Shown here piece after piece: positions 50,915 through 59,148 of a stretch of DNA of 64,000 bases. Position 1 is the first letter of the stretch; every line of letters begins with the position of its first letter. The notes beneath the pieces are model-generated. The model had not been told where the DNA came from, searched no databases, and saw only the letters and a list, made by a program, of their open reading frames with translations. The position numbers and the translations under genes are program-made. Origin of the DNA: Clostridiales bacterium UBA3259 (GTDB taxonomy: Bacteria; Bacillota_A; Clostridia; Oscillospirales; Oscillospiraceae); NCBI GenBank assembly GCA_002362625.1, contig DEUP01000033.1, forward strand, positions 43,331-107,330. Reading direction: 5' to 3'.

Positions 50915-52885
50915 TTACTTCATCCCCCTTACTGCCGTCTTGCCGGCCTTGATCTTCAGTGCCAGCGGGATCTTGGAAGAGCAGACAAAGCCGCAGCTTC
51001 TGCACTCAATGCAGTCCATAACGTGCTGCTCCTTCATACCCTGCCAGTTCTCGGTATCCGCGTACTTGGCAAAGTAGAGCGGCTTCAGCTCCATGGGACA
51101 TACGTCCACACACCGGCCGCACTTGATGCACTCCACAGGCGTAGAGTGGTCGGTGGCCACGGCGATAATGCCGTTGGAACCCTTCATAATGGGCACATTG
51201 TAATCGCTTAAGGGGAAGCCCATCATGGGGCCGCCCATCTTCACGGTGATGTCCTCGCCCTGGATGCCGCCGCAGTGGTCGATCAGCTCCTGAACGTTGG
51301 TGCCGATCTTTACGATGTAGTTGCCGGGCTTTGCCATATGCTCACCGGTAACGGTGACCACACGCTCCACAAGGGGCATACCGGTGCGGACGGCGTCGGC
51401 AATGGCCTTGGTGGTGCTGACGTTGCTCACCACACAGCCCACGTCGGCAGGCAGACCGCCGCTGGGAACCTGACGTCCGGTGACCCGCTTAATGAGCATC
51501 TTTTCAGCACCCTGGGGGTACTTGGTCCTGGCAGGGACAACCTCGATGCCAGGGATGTCCTTCACCTTCTCGGTCAGCAAAGCGATGGCATCAGGCTTGT
51601 TGTCTTCGATAACAATGAAGCCTCTCTCCGCGCTGACGGTCTTCATCATGATCTTCAGGCCGTAGATCACGTCGTCGGCGTACTCTAAGAGCACCCGATG
51701 ATCGGCGGTGAGGAGCGGCTCACATTCGCAGCCGTTGAGCAAAATGGTGTCCACGGGCTTTGCGGGCTTGAGCTTTACGGAGGTGGGGAAGCCGGCGCCG
51801 CCCATACCCACAATGCCCTTCTCCCGGATCAGGGCCACCACATCGTCCTGGGTCAGGCTGTCGGGATCCGCCACGGGCTTGACGGATTCATGGATGGTGT
51901 TCTGAAAATCGTTCTTGATGACCACAGCGTCCATGGGGCAGCCCCGGGTGCCGTGCATTCTGGGTTCAATGGCAGTGACGGTGCCGCTGACGCTGGAATG
52001 GACGGTGCAGCTGATGAATCCGGCGGATTCGCCGATTTTCTGGCCCACCTGCACATAGTCCCCCACGGCCACAACGGGAGTTGCGGGAGCGCCGGCGTGC
52101 TGGGACAGGGGGATCACCACTTCCGCAGGCTCGGGGAACCGAACCAGAGGCATATGCTCCGTCAACTCCTTCCGCTCGGAAGGGTGGACGCCGCCGTAGT
52201 AACCGGCGAACCGGCTGTCCCGGATGGAATCCACATATTCCTTGGTCTTCTTGAAGTTGACCTTGGAATAATCCCGAATCTGAACGGGCTGGTTCAGGAA
52301 CTCTTCCAGCCGGCCCTGGGCCTTCAGCTTCTGGTAGATCTTCTCCCAGGCGCAGTCCTTATTGGGGTCAACCTCGCACTTGCCGTTCTTGGCGCCGCCG
52401 CACTGGCCGTTGACCAGGCTCTTGGAGCAGTCCACAATGGGGCAGATGCCGCCGGTGATGTTCAAATAGCACTGATCGCAGGCGTCGCAGGCCTTCTTGG
52501 TCAGGGCCATGCCGTGATAACCGGTGTAGTTCAGGGAGTTGCTGGCCGCGTAAACCGGCAGACTTTCCTTCTCAAGATCCGCCACGGTCTGGATGCCCAG
52601 TCCGCAGGCCGCCACCAAAACGTGCTCCGTACCCTGGGGAATCAGGTCCTTCAGCGCTTTAATGGTTTGGGTCTTGTTGCACAGGAAGTCCACCCTTGCG
52701 GTGCCTGTTACGGTTTTACCCTCGTCGGACACAACCTTCACAAGGTTTTCGCACTCCTCCTCTTCCAGAGAGGTGAATTCCTTGAAACACTTGTTGCAGG
52801 CAATGATGAAGAGATTGTCCTTGCCGTCCAGCAGGGCCTTCAGCTCTTCCGTTGCCTTCAGCCTATACTTCGTATAATTCTCCAA
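50915..52885 (-). CDS. MetV-RnfC fusion, electron-input subunit of the MTHFR complex
   Basis: 656 residues. Residues 1-206 repeat the MetV layout (CNKC, CGLGIQTV, CDACDQCY, CSKSLVNGQCGG, GKCEVDP). Residues about 228-650 are RnfC-like: a hydrophobic N-terminal barrel, an NADH/FMN-binding GMGGAGFP (360-367), an SLBB-like region and two 4Fe-4S motifs (Cys586/589/592/596 and Cys625/628/631/635). Acetobacterium has separate MetF, MetV and RnfC2 subunits that feed NADH electrons to MetF. Here the MetV and RnfC parts are joined, next to a second free MetV. It is the first gene of the operon. The other Rnf genes are not present. Confidence 0.9.
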   Translation of the reverse strand: MENYTKYRLKATEELKALLDGKDNLFIIACNKCFKEFTSLEEEECENLVKVVSDEGKTVTGTARVDFLCNKTQTIKALKDLIPQGTEHVLVAACGLGIQTVADLEKESLPVYAASNSLNYTGYHGMALTKKACDACDQCYLNITGGICPIVDCSKSLVNGQCGGAKNGKCEVDPNKDCAWEKIYQKLKAQGRLEEFLNQPVQIRDYSKVNFKKTKEYVDSIRDSRFAGYYGGVHPSERKELTEHMPLVRFPEPAEVVIPLSQHAGAPATPVVAVGDYVQVGQKIGESAGFISCTVHSSVSGTVTAIEPRMHGTRGCPMDAVVIKNDFQNTIHESVKPVADPDSLTQDDVVALIREKGIVGMGGAGFPTSVKLKPAKPVDTILLNGCECEPLLTADHRVLLEYADDVIYGLKIMMKTVSAERGFIVIEDNKPDAIALLTEKVKDIPGIEVVPARTKYPQGAEKMLIKRVTGRQVPSGGLPADVGCVVSNVSTTKAIADAVRTGMPLVERVVTVTGEHMAKPGNYIVKIGTNVQELIDHCGGIQGEDITVKMGGPMMGFPLSDYNVPIMKGSNGIIAVATDHSTPVECIKCGRCVDVCPMELKPLYFAKYADTENWQGMKEQHVMDCIECRSCGFVCSSKIPLALKIKAGKTAVRGMK

Positions 52886-53004
52886 TTGCTTACCTCCTTA
52901 CATGATGCCCTCCGCCCTGCCCTCCGGCAGGTGTGAAGCGCATTTGGTTTCAGAATATCAAAGGGAATGTCATGACAGCGGGCATACGTCCGCCCATCTC
53001 TACC

Positions 53005-53032
53005 ATTATACCAGCGTTTTTAGAAAAAGCAA
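53005..53032 (-). promoter_or_regulatory. Proximal promoter of the MTHFR operon
   Basis: Minus-strand TTGCTT (53032-53027), 16-bp spacer, TATAAT (53010-53005), about 120 bp before the ATG. Confidence 0.55.
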
Positions 53033-53090
53033 CCGGAAATCCAGGAAAACGACCCTTCTTTTGCTTTCTCTTCTTGAGTCTGATACTGCC

Positions 53091-53119
53091 ATTATACCTG
53101 GGTTGATCCCTCTTGGCAA
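53091..53119 (-). promoter_or_regulatory. Distal promoter of the MTHFR operon
   Basis: Minus-strand TTGCCA (53119-53114), 17-bp spacer, TATAAT (53096-53091), about 85 bp upstream of the proximal promoter. Two near-consensus promoters in tandem suggest layered control. Confidence 0.55.
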
Positions 53120-53269
53120 TCCCAGCTTAGGATTATTTTCACTCTTTCTCCTTTCCATTTCCCGGATTTTTGTGTATACTGAAAGAAAACTTTTCCTCGG
53201 CTGAAACATTTTTCTTTCCCCATGCGTGTTAGGGGTGAAAAGGCCAACAAACAGAAAGGATGTGACCCT

Positions 53270-53755
53270 ATGACAGAAGCCTTTTTATCCTGGGCCATGA
53301 AGCTCCACGGAGACGCCGTATACCGACTGGCCCTGTGCCGTCTGCAAAACGCCGCCGACGCAGAGGACGTATACCAGGAGACCTTCCTTCGCCTGTTCCA
53401 GGAGAAGCAGGCCCCCTCCTGGGAGGCGGAGCGGCTGAAGGCCTGGCTTCTCCGGGTAGCCATAAACAAATGCACCGACATTGCCAGAAAGCGGAAGCAC
53501 ACCGCCGCCCTCACCCTGGAGGACATACCCAATCTCTCTATGGAAGGAGACTATGGCTCCATCGAGCTGTGGGACGCCGTCAGCCGTCTGCCGGAAAAAT
53601 ACCGGATTGTCTTCCACCTGTACTACGGCGAAGGGTACAAGACCCAGGAAATCGCCGATCTGTTATCCATCCCCGCGGCCACCGTCCGGGTCAACCTGAA
53701 CCGGGCCAGAGCCACTCTCAGAAAGGAGCTTACCTGCAATGACAAAATATCCTGA
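53270..53755 (+). CDS. ECF RNA polymerase sigma factor
   Basis: 161 residues from the ATG at 53270, which follows AAAGGATG. Region 2 (about 10-75: NAADAEDVYQETFLRLFQ, WLLRVAINKC) and region 4 (about 105-158: LPEKYRIVFHLYYGEGYKTQEIADLL, recognition helix PAATVRVNLNRARATL) are clear. It is shorter and not closely similar to the sigma factor at 47251-47811. Its end overlaps the downstream membrane protein gene by 17 bp. Confidence 0.9.
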   Translation: MTEAFLSWAMKLHGDAVYRLALCRLQNAADAEDVYQETFLRLFQEKQAPSWEAERLKAWLLRVAINKCTDIARKRKHTAALTLEDIPNLSMEGDYGSIELWDAVSRLPEKYRIVFHLYYGEGYKTQEIADLLSIPAATVRVNLNRARATLRKELTCNDKIS

Positions 53756-54857
53756 TTTTACCGAAGATTACCGGAACCTGAGCCAGAACATCCACGCCCC
53801 TGCCCATTTGCAGTCCGCCGTTCTGAGCGCTCTCCGGGAGGGCGAACCCACAAAGATGCAAAAGGCCCGGAGGAAAGGCCGCTACAGCCGGGGCTTCTCC
53901 TTCCTCCAAAAGGCAGCCGTGGCCGCCCTCATTGCCCTGCTCATTCCTGTCACAGCCTTCGCCGCCGTCAAGGTTACCGGCGGAATCCGGGAGCAGCTTG
54001 CCCTGTTTGGCGTCAAGGATGTGGCTGCGGCAGAGCCCCTCATCACCACCTTCCCCACCCAGCCGGCGGAAACCGAAGCAGGCCAGGAAGGGTATGTCGC
54101 CTTCAACATTCTGGAAGCGGCCTGCGACAGCCAGAACATCTTTGCCACAGCCGAAATGAAGCCTCTCACCGACAAGTATTTTCTGGTTCCCAGCGATCTT
54201 GGCATCAACGAACCCATGGGCTGCATGATGATGGAGGGTTACGAAGGGGATCCGGCTATGACCATCCAGGACTATGCCGCCTCCATTGGCAAAGAAATCT
54301 TAATCGCCGGTATCTATCTGGACGTGGAAAACTCCCCTGTTGGGCTGGGAATGTGGTCCACCGCCAAAGCGGACGGAACCATTCTCCGGAATTTCTCCGG
54401 AGGCAACGATACCGGATCCCCCACCATTCCAGTAAAGGTGACGTGCCTGTACCATACGATAGATGATTCCGTATCGGAGCGGTTTGAATACCAGATTGAA
54501 CTCACCGATAACAGCACCAAGACCGCCGTGAAGACCTTCACCCAGTTCTCCGACACCTCAGAAATAAAGGTGGAGATGAAGGAAATGGTCATTGAGAAAA
54601 CGGAACTGGGCTATACGGTCACCACCACATACCAGGATCCCACCAACGCTTCCTACCATGTCAGCCTGATGGACAAGGACGGGAATTACCTGCGTCAGCT
54701 TCCCGGCGCCACCCAGCCTGTCTGCGATGAAAACGGCATCTTCACGGTTGTCAACAGCTATCCGGATATTTCCTCTTTTGAAGGCCTTCAATTTATGCTG
54801 ATCGGCGGCGTGGGCGATGACTTCGACAAGTACGGCCCCTACCAGATTCTCGGCTAA
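53739..54857 (+). CDS. Membrane protein, probable anti-sigma factor
   Basis: 372 residues. A cytoplasmic part of about 55 residues (HAPAHLQSAVLSAL...MQKARRKGRYSRG) precedes a single hydrophobic segment (about 58-78) and a large extracytoplasmic domain that looks beta-rich. The gene overlaps the ECF sigma gene, so it is most simply its anti-sigma factor. I do not recognise a named domain in the outer part. Confidence 0.75.
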   Translation: MTKYPDFTEDYRNLSQNIHAPAHLQSAVLSALREGEPTKMQKARRKGRYSRGFSFLQKAAVAALIALLIPVTAFAAVKVTGGIREQLALFGVKDVAAAEPLITTFPTQPAETEAGQEGYVAFNILEAACDSQNIFATAEMKPLTDKYFLVPSDLGINEPMGCMMMEGYEGDPAMTIQDYAASIGKEILIAGIYLDVENSPVGLGMWSTAKADGTILRNFSGGNDTGSPTIPVKVTCLYHTIDDSVSERFEYQIELTDNSTKTAVKTFTQFSDTSEIKVEMKEMVIEKTELGYTVTTTYQDPTNASYHVSLMDKDGNYLRQLPGATQPVCDENGIFTVVNSYPDISSFEGLQFMLIGGVGDDFDKYGPYQILG

Positions 54858-54864
54858 ACCCAAA

Positions 54865-54895
54865 ATTCCCGGCAAGCAATCCGCTTGCCGGGAAT
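54865..54895. terminator. Terminator after the second anti-sigma gene
   Basis: A 13-bp perfect stem (ATTCCCGGCAAGC with its complement) and a 5-nt loop, between converging genes. Flanking A and T runs are short. Confidence 0.75.
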
Positions 54896-54899
54896 CTTA

Positions 54900-56042
54900 C
54901 TATCCAAATATCTGCTTTACCGTACGCTCCCACCAGCCCATTTCCAGGCAGTAGCCGCCGTAAACATAGCCGGATACGCCGTCCTTACTGATCTGATACC
55001 ATACGTTCCCCTGAGAATTCTCAATGCTGCCGGTAATGTCGAGCTTCTCCCCTGCCCCAATTTGGGCAATCGCCACGGAGCGGGCGTCGGTATAATTGCT
55101 GCATGGCAGGCTCATTAAAACCGTATCCTTCCCGGCCCACAAAGTCAGCTCCTTCCCCGTGAGCTTCCCGCACTGCCGGAAGTAGGTTTCCGGGAGGCTC
55201 TTCCGGGAATAAGCCAGGATGGTATCCACGGCGTTCTTATTCTCATACAGGGCGTACATTTCATTTCGCAGAAGCTGCCGGTCTATTGTCACCGTGCCCA
55301 CCCGCTCCCCGATCTGGAAATCGTTGTACACCGCGTAATAGGTGGAGGCGATCAGCTCCGTAAACTGCTCAAAATCCCCGTCTCCGATCAGCAGGCATCC
55401 CGCCGACCACATAGCTCCCTGAATGGTGTGGTTAACGTTTCTCGTGTGAATGTTGATCATATCCGCCCGGGAGGTCACATACCCCTCTGAATTCATATAC
55501 ACCGCGGGCAGGGTGTCGTCCTCCTGGTCGGTTCGGATGTGGAGGGCCTCATATTTTCCCCCGTGCTTCACGGAGTAGACTTCATAGGTTCCGTCGCAAA
55601 TGGTGGCAGGGCCGACCTCTCCCACGCCGTCGATCCTCCAGGCTCCGTATTCCAGGGGCCGATCCGGCAGGGAGCTGCAATCGTCGTTAAAGTAGCTGAC
55701 CTGAAGCTTCCCCGTCTCGCTGAGCCGGATCACCACGCACACAGCGGAGACCCGATAGTAGGAAATGTCGGAAAGGACAGGGTCGTCCATATTGTCCGAA
55801 GCCCCTTCGAAGAAGAAAACGGCGCTGTACCCCTCCGAAAGGGACTTTCGGATAGAAGCGTTGTTTCGCAGGTACCAGCCGATCATGGTCTCCACATAGT
55901 CCCGACGCTCACCGCTGGCCATGAGCCTACTGAGATCCGGATAGTAGCTGGCCCGGTCTGCGGCGGCAGCGGAAAGGGGCAGAGGCAGCAGCACAGCCAA
56001 AAGCAGTACAAGAGAAAGCAGTCGAAAAAGGCGTTTTTTCAT
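54900..56042 (-). CDS. Secreted L,D-transpeptidase-like protein with SH3 domain
   Basis: 380 residues with a signal peptide (1-27). A middle region ends in INIHTRNV (His199) and MWSAGCLLIGDGDF (Ser213, Cys216), resembling the His...SxGC catalytic motif of YkuD-type L,D-transpeptidases and related phage-type proteins. A C-terminal SH3-like domain (about 305-365) probably binds wall. If active, it would cross-link or trim peptidoglycan outside the cell. The match is to the motif rather than the whole fold. It is a single gene, with an inverted repeat upstream of its promoter. Confidence 0.7.
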   Translation of the reverse strand: MKKRLFRLLSLVLLLAVLLPLPLSAAAADRASYYPDLSRLMASGERRDYVETMIGWYLRNNASIRKSLSEGYSAVFFFEGASDNMDDPVLSDISYYRVSAVCVVIRLSETGKLQVSYFNDDCSSLPDRPLEYGAWRIDGVGEVGPATICDGTYEVYSVKHGGKYEALHIRTDQEDDTLPAVYMNSEGYVTSRADMINIHTRNVNHTIQGAMWSAGCLLIGDGDFEQFTELIASTYYAVYNDFQIGERVGTVTIDRQLLRNEMYALYENKNAVDTILAYSRKSLPETYFRQCGKLTGKELTLWAGKDTVLMSLPCSNYTDARSVAIAQIGAGEKLDITGSIENSQGNVWYQISKDGVSGYVYGGYCLEMGWWERTVKQIFG

Positions 56043-56070
56043 GGATTTACCTCGGTTTCAAAGTGGGTAT

Positions 56071-56099
56071 AGTTTACCACCTTTCCTAGTATACGTCAA
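56071..56099 (-). promoter_or_regulatory. Promoter of the L,D-transpeptidase-like gene
   Basis: Minus-strand TTGACG (56099-56094), 17-bp spacer, TAAACT (56076-56071), 28 bp before the ATG. Confidence 0.55.
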
Positions 56100-56121
56100 T
56101 GCTCCCTCCGGTTATTTCCCT

Positions 56122-56145
56122 TTTGTTTACACAATTGTAAACAAA
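56122..56145. promoter_or_regulatory. Perfect 9-bp inverted repeat, candidate operator
   Basis: TTTGTTTAC and GTAAACAAA are separated by 6 bp and lie 23 bp upstream of the -35 at 56099. It sits just past the dprA terminator, so it could also be part of that hairpin's context. The symmetry and AT-richness fit a regulator site. Confidence 0.45.
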
Positions 56146-56147
56146 TT

Positions 56148-56174
56148 GTCCCATGACGAAACCCGTCATGGGAC
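56148..56174 (-). terminator. Terminator of the helicase-dprA operon
   Basis: An 11-bp stem, GTCCCATGACG with CGTCATGGGAC, directly after the dprA stop; AATTTG follows on the minus strand. Confidence 0.7.
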
Positions 56175-56175
56175 G

Positions 56176-57057
56176 TTATTCCTTTGCTCTTGTAAGGCCG
56201 TCCAGATTGCCCAGATCATCCAGGTCCACCAAGTACGCGCCCATTTGAGACAGCAGCCTGGCGCTTTCGCTGCCGTCCCGGAAGCAGGCCACCGGGCTCC
56301 AGCCGTGGCGCAGATTTTTTACCGTGCCGTCCCAGGTTCCGCCCCGATAGGGTCTTGCCTGTGCCACCAGCACCATCCAGCCCATGGCATGGATGCACCG
56401 GTTCCGGCTCAGTGCCCGCTGGGCAGAAAAGGCTTCGGCATAGTCTTCCTCACTGATAAGCAGCTGATTTCTCCGGGGAACGTGCCTTATCAACTCGTCG
56501 GCCACAACGCTGATCACCCGGCCGCCTGCCCTGAGGCAGGCCTCCTGGGCCGTCCGATCCGCCCCCCGGGCGTTTCCGGAAACCAGGGTCACGCCCTGTA
56601 CAGCGGCTTCATAGCCCACCTCTTCCGCGAACCGCCGGTTTTCCTCCCGGAGATCCCGGCTTCCCACCAGGGACACGGCTGGGGTGTGAAGCAGGGACAG
56701 ATCCCCCTTTGCCCAGAGGCAGCCCGGGCTGTCCAGTCCCAGCCGCTGGCGCAGAAGCGGCGGATAGTCCCCGCTGACCCGGGTGATTGGCTCACAGCCC
56801 TGATACCGGCCCCGGCGCAGGTATCCGTCCAGCCTTTCCTCGTCTTCCAGCAGAGCTGCCATTCTTTGGGCCATATCCCTGCCGTAGCCCAGGGACAGCA
56901 GATCCTCTTCCCGGAGCTGACGATCCTCCCATTGCGGCCATGGGGCGCTTTGCACCCGCAGTGCCAGGGTGCGCAGCTGGGCCGTGGTCAAAACAGGCCT
57001 GTTCGGATCCCCCAGATGGCTGCAAAGCAGCAGGAAGCCCCGTTCCCGGGGATTCAA
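56176..57057 (-). CDS. dprA: DprA-like DNA-processing protein
   Basis: 293 residues. After an N-terminal helical part (1-100) comes the Rossmann domain of the DprA/Smf family: VSLVGSRDLREEN (about 130), LVSGNARGADRTAQEACL (about 160) and SRNRCIHAMG near 218. Classical DprA binds single-stranded DNA and loads RecA during natural transformation, but short family members may have other roles. It lacks the C-terminal winged helix of longer DprA. It overlaps the end of the helicase gene by 4 bp. Confidence 0.8.
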   Translation of the reverse strand: MNPRERGFLLLCSHLGDPNRPVLTTAQLRTLALRVQSAPWPQWEDRQLREEDLLSLGYGRDMAQRMAALLEDEERLDGYLRRGRYQGCEPITRVSGDYPPLLRQRLGLDSPGCLWAKGDLSLLHTPAVSLVGSRDLREENRRFAEEVGYEAAVQGVTLVSGNARGADRTAQEACLRAGGRVISVVADELIRHVPRRNQLLISEEDYAEAFSAQRALSRNRCIHAMGWMVLVAQARPYRGGTWDGTVKNLRHGWSPVACFRDGSESARLLSQMGAYLVDLDDLGNLDGLTRAKE

Positions 57058-58238
57058 CGGAATCTCCTTTTCTTCACGGCGGGGGGCGCTGCCACCACTT
57101 CCTCGTTCAGGTTCCCGTTCTCATCCAATATCATAGGCGCTATGTTGAAGTTGCAGAACTTGCAGATTTCCTCCAGCTTTGCCTTCTCCGGGAAGTTACT
57201 CACCAGGCTCCAGGCAATGCCCTTGCGCTTGGCCCGGCCTGTCCGGCCGATCCGGTGGACGTAATATTCGTTTTCCTCCGGGATATCATAATTGATAACG
57301 CAGTCCACATCGTCCACGTCAATGCCCCGGGAGGCTACGTCCGTGGCAATCAGGACGGGCAGCCTGCCCTCCCGGTAGCGCTGCATGGTCTTTTCCCGCT
57401 GGCTCTGACGGATGTCTCCGTGGATACAGTCACAGTCCAGGCCCGCCCGCTGGAAATCGTCGCACAGCCGCTGACACATGTGCTTGGTGTTGCAGAAGAT
57501 CATCACCCGCTCATAGCCCTGGCTGCGGATCAGCCGCAGGGCCTTTTCCGCCTTTTCCAGGGGCGTGCAGGTGAGGCTGTATTGGTCAATGTCCGGCCGA
57601 TCCTCCTGCTTCGGCTCCACGGTGATCTCTACCTCGTCCCGCTGGTACATCCAGGACACGGTCATGACCTCCTGGGAGATGGTGGCGGAGAACAGGCCCA
57701 GATTTCTCCGGTTCTTCACCTTGTCGATGATCCGGGTCACATCCTTGAAAAAGCCCATGTCCAGCATCCGGTCCGCTTCGTCCAGCACCACGGTCTGGAT
57801 CTTGTCCAGCCGGATGGACTTCCGGTTATAGTGGTCCATCAGCCGTCCGGGAGTGGCCACCACGATCTGGGGCTTCCGTTCCAGCTGCTTGATCTGACCG
57901 CCGATGCCCGCGCCGCCGTAGAGCACCGCCACCCGAATGCCCTGATAGTAGGTCAGCAGCCCCCGCAGCTCGTCACCGATCTGGATGGCAAGCTCCCGGG
58001 TGGGCGCCAGAATCAGGCCCTGAACGCCTTCCACGTTTAAGTCGATGTGTTCAATCATGGGGATGCCGAAGGCAAAGGTCTTGCCGGTGCCGGTGGGGGC
58101 CTTGGCGATAACATCCTTCCACTGCATAAAGTGAGGAATCGCCTCCGCCTGGATGGTGGTGGGATAGCCGTAGCCCTTCTGCTCCAGGGCCTTCAGCATA
58201 GCCGGGGACAGCCCCAGGCTTTCAAACGTTACTTCCAT
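57054..58238 (-). CDS. DEAD-box RNA helicase
   Basis: 394 residues with all the motifs: Q motif (GYGYPTTIQ), motif I APTGTGKT, PTRELA, DEAD as DEADRMLDMGF, SAT, and in the second domain ATDVASRGIDVDDVDCVINYD and HRIGRTGRAKRKG. It unwinds or remodels RNA with ATP, probably in ribosome assembly or mRNA decay. It has only a short C-terminal tail (to RRFR), without an RNA-recognition domain as in DbpA/YxiN. It heads an operon with dprA. Confidence 0.93.
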   Translation of the reverse strand: MEVTFESLGLSPAMLKALEQKGYGYPTTIQAEAIPHFMQWKDVIAKAPTGTGKTFAFGIPMIEHIDLNVEGVQGLILAPTRELAIQIGDELRGLLTYYQGIRVAVLYGGAGIGGQIKQLERKPQIVVATPGRLMDHYNRKSIRLDKIQTVVLDEADRMLDMGFFKDVTRIIDKVKNRRNLGLFSATISQEVMTVSWMYQRDEVEITVEPKQEDRPDIDQYSLTCTPLEKAEKALRLIRSQGYERVMIFCNTKHMCQRLCDDFQRAGLDCDCIHGDIRQSQREKTMQRYREGRLPVLIATDVASRGIDVDDVDCVINYDIPEENEYYVHRIGRTGRAKRKGIAWSLVSNFPEKAKLEEICKFCNFNIAPMILDENGNLNEEVVAAPPAVKKRRFR

Positions 58239-58279
58239 GTATTTCTTTCCTTTTTTTCATTTGTTTCTGATTAACTTGT

Positions 58280-58308
58280 ATTGTACCATCTTTTTCAGCC
58301 GTTTTCAA
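58280..58308 (-). promoter_or_regulatory. Promoter of the helicase-dprA operon
   Basis: Minus-strand TTGAAA (58308-58303), 17-bp spacer, TACAAT (58285-58280), 42 bp before the ATG. Confidence 0.6.
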
Positions 58309-58403
58309 CTATGATCTTTCGTCCTTTTCCCTCCCGGCGTCACAGAACAGGCCGGAAAATCCCTTCTTATCAGAAATTTAAGAAACCAGTCCCATCTCCG
58401 ATG

Positions 58404-58432
58404 TGGACAAGAAAGAAAAAATATGCTATATT
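58404..58432 (+). promoter_or_regulatory. Promoter of the tmk operon
   Basis: TGGACA (58404-58409), 17-bp spacer, TATATT (58427-58432), followed by an AAGGAGG site and the ATG at 58474. Confidence 0.55.
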
Positions 58433-58473
58433 GTAAGGTATGATATTTTGTCTTATCGATAAGGAGGGTACAA

Positions 58474-59148
58474 ATGGGTAAACTCATTGTACTGGAAGGA
58501 ACCGACGGCTCCGGCAAGTCCACCCAGTTTTCTCTATTGACCAAACACCTGGCTGAGGAAAACCGGGCCTTCCAAAAGCTGGTCTTTCCCCAATACAGCG
58601 AAGAAAGCTCCGCTCTGATCCGGATGTACCTGGGCGGCGAGTTCGGCACCTCCCCTTCCGATGTGAACGCCTACGCCGCCTCCGCCTTCTACGCCGTGGA
58701 TCGGTACGCGTCCTACAAGAAGGTGTGGGGCCAATGGTATGAAAACGGCGGTCTGGTAGTCTCCGACCGATACACCACTTCCAACGCCGTCCATCAGGCC
58801 TCCAAGGAGCCGGAGCAGACCCGGGGAGACTTCTTAAAATGGCTTTATGACTTTGAATACGGCAAGCTGGGTCTGCCCAGGCCCGATCTGGTCATTTACC
58901 TGGACGTTCCCACGGACTTCACCGCCCGGATGATGCGCCGCCGGGAGGCGGACACCCACACCAAGGCGGACATTCACGAGCAGGATCTGAACTATCTCGC
59001 CACCTGCCGCCGCGCCGGAAGGGAAGCCGCCGCCTATTACGGCTGGACGGTGATTTCCTGTGTGAAGGACGGCGTCATGCGTACCACTCACGACATTCAC
59101 GAAGAAATCTACCGCCATGTGGCGGCATGCTTGGAGGATACACTATGA
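58474..59148 (+). CDS. tmk: Thymidylate kinase
   Basis: 224 residues. P-loop EGTDGSGKST, the DRY motif in VVSDRYTTSN, and a LID-like segment RMMRRREADTHTKADIHE mark a thymidylate kinase that phosphorylates dTMP to dTDP. The central part (SPSDVNAYAASAFYAVDRY) belongs to a clostridial subgroup. It starts after a good AAGGAGG site and its TGA overlaps the next ATG. Confidence 0.9.
   Translation: MGKLIVLEGTDGSGKSTQFSLLTKHLAEENRAFQKLVFPQYSEESSALIRMYLGGEFGTSPSDVNAYAASAFYAVDRYASYKKVWGQWYENGGLVVSDRYTTSNAVHQASKEPEQTRGDFLKWLYDFEYGKLGLPRPDLVIYLDVPTDFTARMMRRREADTHTKADIHEQDLNYLATCRRAGREAAAYYGWTVISCVKDGVMRTTHDIHEEIYRHVAACLEDTL

Larger units (their letters stand above)
52886..53269. other. Divergent intergenic region (MTHFR operon / ECF sigma)
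   Basis: 384 bp without a gene. It contains the two minus-strand promoters of the MTHFR operon and, on the plus strand, a TATACT (53175-53180) that could be the -10 of the sigma factor gene with a poor -35. I see no riboswitch-like motif. Confidence 0.5.

Noticed and set aside
51698..52936. A 412-codon plus-strand frame opposite the MetV-RnfC gene
   Set aside because: The opposite strand carries conserved Fe-S and NADH motifs with normal gene spacing. The plus-strand translation is unrelated to any family and lacks a ribosome site.
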